In this document: piece after piece, positions 41,601-51,581 of the stretch
Numbering within the stretch: position 1 is the stretch's first letter
Layout of the letters: every line of letters begins with the position of its first letter
Assembly: GCF_028502605.1 (NCBI RefSeq)
Contig: NW_026611593.1
Location: 2,232,001 to 2,296,000 of the forward strand
Direction: 5' to 3'
From: Trichoderma breve
Lineage: Eukaryota; Ascomycota; Sordariomycetes; Hypocreales; Hypocreaceae
DNA length: 64,000 nt
Notes under the pieces: generated by a model
Database searches by the model: none
The model's input: the letters and a program-made list of their open reading frames with translations, nothing else
Told to the model about the DNA's origin: nothing
Translations under genes and position numbers: made by a program

Positions 41601-44600
41601 CCAACAAGCGAGCTAAGTACCGGCTTAGGTCCAATTTCGATCCATACACTGTCATCATCAACTAAATTCTCATTCCGGCAAGCCTCTAGTGCTCCTATAA
41701 AGTCAACCGGCTTGCGAGCTTGGTTTGCCAGATAAGATGGTGAAAAGACGCCTTCATCCCTCACGACAGCGCCTACCAACGTCGATGCCACAGGTATACG
41801 CGGCTTGCCGAAATTGACTTTCTCAGCAATGTTTCTGAAGTCATCCAGAATAGGATCCACTTGAGAACTATGAAAGCTGTAAGGAACATCAAGCAATGTG
41901 CATGAGTAGCCCTCTGTCTTCAGCTGGCTCTGAAGACTGACGATATCATCAACCGATCCACTAATGACGGTCGATTTGGGCGCGCCTTTGCGGGAGATCT
42001 CGCAAGAGGGATATGAGAATATCTTCTCTTCGACATTTTGTTGTGATGCTTGAATTGCTAACATGGCGTGAGTACCTGAAGAGCACTTCTCTTGGGTTAG
42101 CATTGCCCGCCTTCCCACGAGATATAATACATCGTGAATAGAAAGCACGCCAGCTACATATAATGCTGCGTATTCACCCAGGCTGTAGCCAATAACGAGG
42201 TCTGGTTCAATATCCCATGACTTCCATAGATCAGCTAATGCTATTTCCAGAACAATGATGGCCAGTTGTGTTTGAACCGAGCTGTACCTCTCAATACTAG
42301 CTTCTCCAGAGGCAATGAGGTCAATCAATGAAGGGAATCCATGCCGTTTACATATCTCATGTAATGATTCCACAGTTCGGCGAAATCTAGGAGAAGTAGC
42401 AAAGAGCTGCTTCCCCATCCCCCCGTATTGTGAGCCTTGACCTGTAAAAGTGAAGACTATTGAGGAACGTTTGACAGGCGAAATATTGCGGTCACCATCT
42501 TTTCGCAAATCTGTTTCCAGCAACTGGCGAAGCTGGTCAACATTTTCCACCGCATAGCTCCTCCGCAAGTCCTCGTGGATACGCCTGGCTGTCGTAGTAT
42601 ACGCAAGATCAGAGAGCCTGATATCTTGATGGCGCTCCAGGTAGTCCAGGAGCTTCTCCATATTCTTCTTAAGAGAATACGTAGTTTTCGCGGATATGGC
42701 AATTACTTGATGACTTCTTGGATCTATGCCAGTCTTCTGTGGCCGAACAGGTGCATCTTCGAGGAGCATGGCATTGTTGCCACCAGTAGCATCAAAATTG
42801 CTGATCAAGATTCGCCTCTTTCCATCGCGACTAAAAGGACTAAATTGAAACAGCAAATTCGTCTCGGGAACACGAATGTTCAGCTCATCTATGTAAGCAA
42901 ACTTTTTGTTCCGTGGTCCCGAAAAACCTGGTTGAGGAGGAATTGTGTTGTTGCGCAGCATCTCAATGGCCTTGATAAGCGAAGTAACTCCCGAGGCAGC
43001 CTCTCCATGCCCAACGCTGGGCTTAACAGAGCCGACATATAGAGGATTTTCCTTTGTGCGATCATTTCCAAAGACTCTGCTGACAGCCTCCATCTCAATT
43101 GCATCGCCAGCTTGAGTGCCTATGCCGTGCATCTCGACGAAGCCAATTTCTTTTGGCTCCACGCCAGCATTCCGGAGCACCTCCCGGACCACGCTGAGTT
43201 GGGCATCAGCGCTTGGGTGAGTTATAGAAATCGAATTCCAGGAAGAATTTCTGGTGCCTCTTCTTAGCACCGCCAGGATATTGTCGTTGTCCGAAACAGC
43301 GTCTTCAAGGCGCTTCAAAACCACCAACCCCACGCCATCGGCACGACAATAGCCGTCGGCATCTTCTCTAAATGTTTTGCATCCTCCAGGAGTTTTGGAG
43401 AGGAACCCGGCCCTACTCAGTCCTGCAAACAGATCAGGTGCTGTAAGGATCGATCCACCACCTGCAAGAGCTGTGTCACATTCTCGCGACAAGAGGGCAT
43501 TGATCGCAAGTATTATGCAGGTCGAACTCCCGGAACACGCAGTATCAACAGAATAGCTGGCTCCGGCCCATTTATAATGATTGTGTAGACGCCCTGGAGC
43601 AAATGCCCTCGCGCCTCCTTGTATCAAGAAGAGGTCGATGCTTGGTTGGCGTTGCATTCCCTGTAGTCATCGCCGGCCTGAGCAAAGTATGTAGCGATGC
43701 GATTTCTATTTGTGGACAAGGTTGCTTCCGGGCTATATCCAGCCATCTGTAGGGCCTCATAACTACACATGAGGAGGATACGGTGGGCCGGATCCATCTG
43801 CTGAGCTTCACGGGGAGAAATGCTAAACAGTCGGTTGTCAAAAAATCCCGGGTTGTTCAGAAAGCAGCCATAGCAGCTGGTCGTTGTGTTTTTCCTAGCT
43901 CCTGTTGCATCGTAGTGGGTTTCAAGATCGAATCTACTTGCTGGAATCTCCGATTCGAATTGACGGCCCGCCTGAAGATTTTCCCAGAAACTGTCTATGT
44001 CTTCGCTTCCTGGTAGGCGTGATGACATGCCAACGACAGCCACCAGATCAGATCCATCTCGAAGTCTTTCCATGTTTGACTGAATAGCTGGTCGAAAGTT
44101 GAAGCAAATCCCTCCAACCTCCAACTCTTCTCTTAGGCTTTCACCAGCTTGGCTTTGAGGACCAATTGTGACGAGTTCAACAGTCTTGTCACTTTGAAAC
44201 TCCGAGACGCAGTAATTAGATACTCCAGTCAGATTTTGCATCCGCTGAGTGATATCAACCAACGCCTCAGCGAGTATACTACCGAGATCTTGCCCCTCGA
44301 ATGGCCGAGAAGAACTAGTCGATAAGACATGTACTTTTTCTCGGACAGGAAACTGAAATACTGGTGAGGTACCAAGGATTCCATCAATATCGAGTGGCGG
44401 GATGTGAGGCGCATGAGCGAGGCCTTTCAGTGGTAACTGTGTCTTAGAAATCGATGCCAATATCGGTGAGTAGGAATACAGTTCAGAGAAGACCGACGGT
44501 GGGCCGGAGATTACGACTCCCCGATTAGTTATTGTCCTAATGTACATGCGCCGGTGTTTTGGGACAGCCTTTTAAGAATGATCGTAAGCTTTTCTGAGAC

Positions 44601-45286
44601 ATGTAACAAGAAGCAGGAGACATTTCTTACCATGTCATTGTTGAAAGCGCTAAGAATAGCTTCTACCTCCCCTGGTGCAATATTGGTAACTTCCGTGGCC
44701 CATGATCCTGGTGTACTCTCAATTTCTAATGCCTTTCTCGTTTGTTGCAAGCCCAGTCGAAAGGTTACAGCAACTAGTGATTTCCCTATGGCTAAAAGCT
44801 CGCCAACATCTCTAGCTGTAGCTGCTGCAGTGGCAGGAAGGAGACCAAAAGATAGTCCAATGATGTATACGGAAGATGTATGACTTGTTGAAAGTAACGA
44901 TGGATCTTGTTCAGCCCGCCTATCCCGTGGATTAGCACTACACTGTCTCTACACATCTCCAAGGGGTTTGTCCCAACGTACACAATGAGGCCTCCAAACT
45001 GCGAAATGAAGAACAAAACGATTGAGGTTGCCTCACTGGAGAGACTTTCTTCGGTAAGTTCGGCATGGATAACTGCTAACTCTAGAATATCCTCGAATCG
45101 CGAGTATCGGCGTCTCTCTTCAGTGTCAAGCCCTGACAGAAGGGCTTGCACTTCATCTGCGCAGTCTCGAAGAAAACGGGAGGCGTACGGCAAATTTCGT
45201 GATTGTAGTATCACGCCTCTGGTGTATGAAAGAGTGTCCGCATCTTAGTCTCCAAAAATGATAAGCCGTGGTAGATGTTCGGCCAT
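38641..45286 (-). pseudogene. Non-reducing polyketide synthase SAT-KS-AT-PT-ACP-ACP-TE, disrupted
   Basis: Exons are 45286-44982, 44919-44631, 44568-38759 and 38697-38641; introns of 62, 62 and 61 nt have good donors (GTACGT, GTAAGA, GTAAGT) and branch sites. Domains in order: SAT (GLSFG where GxCxG is usual), KS from about 44050 (DTACSGS, HGIGTQAGD, SVGHGEAASG), AT (GYSLGEYAAL), PT (AQRHIINGVPLFPGS), two ACPs (LGLDSI and MGLDSI) and TE (GGWSLGA, CDHFTM). Such enzymes make aromatic polyketides, often conidial pigments. Two lesions break it: codon 14 is TAA (45247-45245) in the conserved FGD-Q start, and one base is missing in the KS near 43641-43640, between NANQ and IDLFLIQGG. The rest is open for over 1,600 codons, so loss is recent, or the lesions are assembly errors. 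A TATATAAA box lies about 90 bases upstream. Confidence 0.8.
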
Positions 45287-47578
45287 ATTATTCTGATAAT
45301 CTAGGAAGAGCAGTTCAGCAGATTGGTTTTCGTACAGATACACAGTTCAAGGACACACGCACCCTTTTGTCTTTTTATATAGCTGAGACAGACCGCTGAC
45401 GCAGTCTAGGAGTCTCTGTTCCAATTTGCTACCATGGAGCGGATACCGTTACCTTTTCCCTTCCAACCAGACAACCACCAACGCTTCGTCGGTACCGGGT
45501 GTCTACACTTTGCGTTAGCTTCTTTGACAACCCTGCCTCTCTTTTCAAGCTATGCTCCGAAAGTCCGATGCCTGTGGTTTGTATCGAAAATGCATATCGC
45601 GTTGAAGGTGAAGACGGGTTTTGTAATCAATTTGTGTTAAGACGCGCGCGGAATCTTTACCTCAATACCAGTGACATCAGTGAAATTACGTTTACCTTGC
45701 TTGTATACATGTATGGTTACTCAAAGCATATGTGACTTATTGGTACACTGATACGGAGATTATGGCTAGGAACATGACTTTGGTCAGCTTGGTCAGTATT
45801 CTTGTTTCACAGAGTACAGTCAACTATAATTGGCACAACACATTGATCTCTAAGCCATGAACCTCGCGCCTACTACCAGGAACGGTAAAAAAAGCCCCCG
45901 AGGTCTCCGCAGCTAGCATCACTTGTACGGCCAAGTCGTAAATACCATGTTCACGACAATTTCGATAGTAATAGGTTCTTGAAATAGTAGCTGCTTACCG
46001 ATTACATCGGGTGTGGTATGTGTTCGATTAGGGGGCTCACGCACCATTGCCGTAAAGACCTGGATACATCTCACACCAACCTATTACATCGCGCCGAGGA
46101 TTTCTGACTACATGATTAAGAAGCAAACTCCGCAATGCATGTAGCTAGATACTATCTCAATAGCAACGGCCACCACTACCTTATGCTTGATATTTATTCC
46201 TTATAAGTATAGTTACGTATAGCTATCGCTCATCGGTTGTTATTTCGACGTCGGCGCCTTATCAATAACATCATGGCTACGAATGCATTTGTCCTAGACA
46301 ACACGGCTGGCCTAATTAAAGTCCTATAATTTCTAACTCCGCAATGCAAGGATAATATGACGCTAGCAGCCAACCTCTGCTCTGAAAATAGTGGTAAGAT
46401 TTGGCTATTAGAGCGATCGTTGAAGTGGCACATCGTGTTACCATATCGCTGTAATACTACCCCTCACCCAGGACATGCGTTGCTCTATTCGTCAGACACT
46501 GCAGGGCAGCCGGTCATGCGGAGTTGCTGCGATCAAGCTGACGTGCCAATCTTGATTACCCCGGATGAGTAAACAAACACGGCTATCCATGTAAAGATAG
46601 AGATGGATGAATAGCGGCAAGGTGGAATACTAATTCAGCAGATGAGCCTAATCATCGTCTCTGCATATGTCCAAAAGCAGACACGATCATCTATTGAGAG
46701 TCTAGGCCCTATTTCGCATCCATCAGAGAAGTTTGAACGAGAATGATGGTGGAGTAATTTGCATATATACTGGCTATTAAGCACAGAAGATTGTCAAGAG
46801 AAATTATGTCGAGGCTACGTGAGAAAGGTACAGCTTTATGAGCCAGTAATACACAATTACATGTAGACAGCCGCGGGCTTCTTATTGCCACAAACCAATG
46901 CATGGTTAGAGACTAAGTATAAGTTACATTTACTGATGGCGTTTATTGGCGCTTCCCAGCTGCAGTGACTGGCTTATCAAATTCTATAAGGAGCAGTTAT
47001 TATGCCTCTGTGGAGCAGGCTCGAATGTCGCTGTCACACATATGATTCCATCTACGCCACCCGCTATGAAGTACGAATCAGAAAGCCCGATCGATGGAAT
47101 TTTGCATGCATCATATCAGATCCACGATCCTTTCTTTTAATAATCTCAGGCATTCTTTTTGCAATCCACACATTTATCGCTATTCGCCGACGTCTTGATG
47201 TAGCTCTTTATACAGAATGGTGGGGTTGCCATAACACATTAAAAACATGAAGGCTGCCGCAGCAAACACTCATCAGCATTCAACACTTTCTTCTTCAATA
47301 ATACATCATAATTTCATCAGCCAATATTTCTAAGCAAATATCGATCGGCATTACGCATTTTCAGCTTCGTTGCGTACATTTTATGAAGGCATTGCTAGCG
47401 CGAATAGAGCTTAGAACAGCCTTAGTGTAAGACATACATTAGTTTGCTTGATGACGCTCATTGACTCTGTTGAAGCAAATAAATACCGTTCAGCTTCTTC
47501 TTTTTCTACGAAAATGTCTCTCGTTTCATATTTTTCAAGATTCTTTTTAATAGAGGTTCACTTTTTGCGGCCGTAAAA
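45287..47578. other. Long intergenic region between PKS and GT-B-like gene
   Basis: About 2.3 kb, AT-rich, with the PKS promoter (TATATAAA near 45374-45381 on the minus strand) at the left. Short frames (45434-45640, 45499-45735, 46946-47250) show no family resemblance. A 14-bp word is repeated at 46126-46139 and 46335-46348. Confidence 0.45.
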
Positions 47579-48838
47579 ATGAGCGAAAATCCAGATCTGG
47601 TCTACCATAATGGCATCGACAAGACCCGCCTCGTCCAGCCAACTCCCCAACCCATAAACATCGTCTGTAATGCTCAGCCATTCGGCGGCGGCCCAGGCGC
47701 AACCCTGATGGCCGTCATGCCGTACTTACGCAACCGGTCAAAATCACTGGGTCCTGTAGCACTGCATTATGTGGGATCAAGCCTCACAATGGACTTTCAG
47801 AAGCTCACTCAGGCTGACTGGGACGGGTGTCATCATATCGACCTCTATTCAAATCCAGAGACAGGGAAGAAAGAGCTTGTTTCTCTGTTACAACGCTTAA
47901 AGCCACAGCTTGTTGTAACATCTATGGATGAGCTTGTTGCTGCCGCAGCTCAAACCGCCGGCATTCCTGTTGTCATCATCGACTTGTTATTATGGTTCTG
48001 GCCTAGCATTTCATCCCATTGGCATCAAGCCGATATGGTGATTGCCGCAGAGTTCTACGGCGTCCAAGAGCGCATCATCAGCGAAAATATGAACAATGTC
48101 GTGACAGTTCCACCACTTGGACCACCTCCAAGAACCACTGCAGGTCCTCTCAAAGATGTCCTTCTCAACTTCGGAGGAATGGTCAATCCTCTAATGCCAA
48201 AGGAAGAATATGTCGCCTACGCTCGTCTTATTTACAGTGCCGCGAAGCGTGCTGTCAACTTACGCAATGCCGCGCTTCCAAAGTCCCAACATGCCAAGTT
48301 GATTGTGTTAGTAGCTAGTTTAGATGTGGCACGAGGCATAGATCCTCAAGATCCCGAAGCAGCTCGCATGGTCTTACCCGACGAAGCACTAGATTTGATG
48401 GCATCAGTGGAACTAGTATGCTGTACAGCAGGACTTGGCAACTTATATGCGGCTGGCGCTGTTGCCAATGCCGTCTTGCTATTACCGCCTTTGCATGAGG
48501 GCCATGCGATACAGACTCACTTGGTGAGGAAAGCCGGCGTCTCTGTAGACGCGATGGACTGGCATGAATTCACAGGCGGTGCACCCATCAACTATTACAA
48601 TGGATCACTGGAAGTCATGGACGACGTCAGCAAGGCCCAAAAGGAGGTTATCAGCAGTGGTCAGGCTCAAAAGGCTTTGACTGATCGAATGCTTGCGGCC
48701 ATGTTGCAGAGTGCGGACTCTGCTGCTGGGCCATCAGCTCAAGATCCGCCACTGCGAGCGCTCATCACTACCTTTGGACAAGATAATGGTGACGCCATGG
48801 CTGCTCGGATTGTCGATGTGTTGTCAAGGGTCACTTAA
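47579..48838 (+). CDS. GT-B-fold glycosyltransferase-like protein
   Basis: A single exon of 419 residues from the ATG at 47579. The N-terminal half starts with a beta-strand and Gly-rich loop (INIVCNAQPFGGGPGATLMAVMPYL) and includes LKPQLVVTSMDELVAAAAQTAGIPVVIID, the usual prediction for an acceptor-side Rossmann domain. The C-terminal half begins with VLLNFGGMVNPL and has the donor-site-like stretch LDLMASVELVCCTAGLGNLYAAGAVANAVLLLPPLHEG. This corresponds to the DLVVSHGG-type loop of UDP- or dTDP-sugar glycosyltransferases, though the usual His-Gly-Gly is replaced by Thr-Ala-Gly. No signal peptide or membrane segment is visible, so a cytosolic enzyme is likely. It is adjacent to the broken PKS and could have glycosylated its product, but co-regulation cannot be seen. 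The divergent motif leaves catalytic activity uncertain. Confidence 0.75.
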   Translation: MSENPDLVYHNGIDKTRLVQPTPQPINIVCNAQPFGGGPGATLMAVMPYLRNRSKSLGPVALHYVGSSLTMDFQKLTQADWDGCHHIDLYSNPETGKKELVSLLQRLKPQLVVTSMDELVAAAAQTAGIPVVIIDLLLWFWPSISSHWHQADMVIAAEFYGVQERIISENMNNVVTVPPLGPPPRTTAGPLKDVLLNFGGMVNPLMPKEEYVAYARLIYSAAKRAVNLRNAALPKSQHAKLIVLVASLDVARGIDPQDPEAARMVLPDEALDLMASVELVCCTAGLGNLYAAGAVANAVLLLPPLHEGHAIQTHLVRKAGVSVDAMDWHEFTGGAPINYYNGSLEVMDDVSKAQKEVISSGQAQKALTDRMLAAMLQSADSAAGPSAQDPPLRALITTFGQDNGDAMAARIVDVLSRVT

Positions 48839-50007
48839 CATAGATGAGCAGAGGCACAGGTAGAGCAACAATTGTCCAGATTTGTCATTACTTATAGATG
48901 CTTGTGTATGTTTTGATTTGCAAAAATATGTAAAAGTTCAGAGCCTCCAAACACGCAACGGCCGTGAGAGCAGGCGGCGCGTGTAAGTCAGTCGTCGCTA
49001 ATTCCTCCACGGTCCGTATATCCATCACTTTGCTCAACCACAGCTTCAATTAGAGGCAACTTTGGAAATTTTTCACTCAGAAACAGCAGTATTCCACCAA
49101 GTTTCTCCTCGCGCGTATTCTCAGAATGGTGTGCTTTGTTCTCATTCAGCGCGTGATATGCCTTGCATCACACGAAAGGGGAAGTTGAAAAATGGGTCAG
49201 CTTTCGAGCAGGGGGTTTGCGCTAGAAAACCTGGTTCGATATACCGCCTCCCACTTCGACTGGTTACATTTGTCATCTCAACAACCAATCATTGCCACAT
49301 CCGATAGACTGCATAACATAGTCTGCAGTATGAGTAACAGCCTCATGTCTATACCCGTTCACGAATACTTGGACCAACGGCTCTCTAGGCAGACGCGGAG
49401 TTGAGGCTGTGTCCCACTGCCTAGGTGTTCCTCATTGTTAAACACAGCGATCAGAATCCACCGCTTCAAGTCCTTTAGAATCTAGTCTGTTACGCGTCGT
49501 TCCTCTCTCTATTCACAGCACAACTCAGTCCGCAACTCAACCGGCATCTCAGCCGCACCGTTGACCGGCATCTCACCCTCGCATATGCATCTCTCGCGAA
49601 CCAAGGAGTGTTCCTCATAATTGGTCGAGCCTTACCCTCACGTTACGCAAGTCTCAACATCTTGACCAGCGGATTAGTATCCGCCTTCTCCCAGCCTCCT
49701 ATCTTCCAGGATATCCTTGCACTTTGAACCTCAGCCGTACGAGTATCTAAGAGCCCATTCTTTCGCGTCTCTCAACTTTACTTCTGAGAATAGAGGTAGG
49801 GTGGTTCTATCCAACCCAGCGCCAAGTCTCTTGGCACCCGATTATGTCAAGCTCCAGTCTCAGTCAAGAAGCACATTGTATTCAATCTCATAGACGGATC
49901 GTATAACGCATACGATACGAGAATACATCCTCGCTACTCAGGTATAGCGTAAAGCTATACGCTGCCCCTGAACACGAAAACATTCGCCTCTTTAGCGAAT
50001 ATCCTAG
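48839..50007. other. Intergenic region
   Basis: About 1.2 kb between the GT-B-like gene and the DUF6601-like gene. No supported gene. The part next to 50008 has C/T-rich stretches typical of a fungal promoter or 5' leader. Confidence 0.4.
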
Positions 50008-51123
50008 ATGGAATATACCAAATATGCCGACGATATGAGTGAGCAGCAGCATCACTCCCAATGCCCGGTAGCGTTTCTCCACCCCATCTTCCCACACCAT
50101 GCCGTCTCGCCAACTAACACATCCATTCCCTTCCAGTTCAACACAGACCCGTTTGAGGAGAGCGATGATGAGTTGCAAGATCTCCTACCAGCATCCTATC
50201 ACTACCACAAGTCCCATGGATACCGCAAGAGGCGCCACGTCGGAGACCCTTCTGAAAATGTCCCCCATTTCCTCACCTCGGAACTATCCCTCAAGGGCCT
50301 GGAAAGCATGTTAAAGCATCTCTGGCTCGCAGGCGCCAAGAGACCCCCTGCACAACTTCATTATCACGTCGCCCTAGGCCGTGAGATTACCATCACGGAT
50401 CGCATCGATCTACATCTCATGTGGAATCCCAACGGGAGGATATTCATCAAACCTCTCCCACGCTTCCTCCTAAGCTCCAAGTTCTGGACAGTATACCTAT
50501 TAAGTCCAGAACTCAGCAACGAGCGCAAAGTCGCTCTCGGCTTCCTCTACACATACGCATGCCTCATCTCCTCAGACAGCGACTTCCACCTCGCCATCGA
50601 AAAATGTCTTCTCCCAACCGGCCCTAACCAAAGGCCATTATCATGGAGAACATGGAAAATCATCGCCCGGTCCATTCTGCGAAACCATGACCCAGCCCAG
50701 ATGCACCCCCGCTTCATACACGGCGAGCTTCGCCTCTCCCGCATCAACACCATCAACCGCGTCTTCAACCTCTCCCCCTTCGAAGCCTACTTCAACAGCT
50801 GGAACGACTACAGTAGCTTCTTCCGCGACAATCTCAGCTGGATCGCCGCGTCTACAGTCTGGCTGGTTCTCGTGCTGACCGCAATGCAAGTCGGTCTTGC
50901 AGCCGAGCCGCTTCAGAACAACGCCGAGTTCCAAAAGGCAACATACGGCTTCACCATCTTTGCGATTCTCGGACCAGTCGTATTTTTTGGTCTGGTTATG
51001 CTCGGGGCTGTTTATCAGCTTCTCTCTGATTTGCCATGGTTGATATGGCAAGCCATCGACAAGAAAAGAGAACCAAATGAGCCAACACCAGAGACGAGTA
51101 CAGATGCAACGACGCATGCTTAG
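50008..51123 (+). CDS. DUF6601-like fungal integral membrane protein
   Basis: A single exon of 371 residues from ATG 50008; ATG 50035 (MSEQQHH) is an alternative start. The soluble part has the conserved-looking blocks LESMLKHLWLAGAKRPPAQLHYHVALGREITITDRIDLHLMW, GRIFIKPLPRFLLSSKFW, LGFLYTYACLISSDSDFHLA and LSWRTWKIIARSIL. Two membrane helices follow near the C-terminus, LSWIAASTVWLVLVLTAMQVGLAA (about 275-298) and FTIFAILGPVVFFGLVMLGAVYQLL (about 312-336), then a short hydrophilic tail. This layout matches the fungus-specific DUF6601 family as I recall it. The function is unknown. Confidence 0.83.
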   Translation: MEYTKYADDMSEQQHHSQCPVAFLHPIFPHHAVSPTNTSIPFQFNTDPFEESDDELQDLLPASYHYHKSHGYRKRRHVGDPSENVPHFLTSELSLKGLESMLKHLWLAGAKRPPAQLHYHVALGREITITDRIDLHLMWNPNGRIFIKPLPRFLLSSKFWTVYLLSPELSNERKVALGFLYTYACLISSDSDFHLAIEKCLLPTGPNQRPLSWRTWKIIARSILRNHDPAQMHPRFIHGELRLSRINTINRVFNLSPFEAYFNSWNDYSSFFRDNLSWIAASTVWLVLVLTAMQVGLAAEPLQNNAEFQKATYGFTIFAILGPVVFFGLVMLGAVYQLLSDLPWLIWQAIDKKREPNEPTPETSTDATTHA

Positions 51124-51581
51124 GATTGTATATAAAATAAAACGATATCAAGTAGTAAATTATAATTAGAATAAGTCATAACACATAAGTAATCCAAACA
51201 GTCATCACACAGGTCACGCATAGTAGATACCACATATAGCAACATCAAATCTCATTGCAACAAAGCATAAATAGGCTATATGAAAAGATTTGCCAATCTG
51301 CTAATTAGTCCCCCATTTTCCATAGTCTTACATATAAAGACGAGAGCATCCATTCGGGACAAAATTGTCCTCCATTTTTTTTACATTACAATAACCGCAC
51401 TCATATACTGAAAAATCCTGTACTAAAATCACCACTTCTCTTCCAAATACCAACGCCCGCCAAACTCGCGTCATCATCCACCCTTCATGAAATAATGAGA
51501 TTCGTCCACCATGGCCGACAATGTCCCAGGGTATTAAAAATATGTATTCGGCCGCCAGAGTATTCTTTCCGAGTGAGATGA
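51124..51581. other. Convergent 3' region
   Basis: AT-rich 3' flanks of the DUF6601-like gene (+) and prp8 (-). No other feature is seen. Confidence 0.4.

Noticed and set aside
45434..45735. Small gene between PKS and GT-B-like gene
   Set aside because: Two overlapping frames on one strand, neither with splice support or family resemblance.
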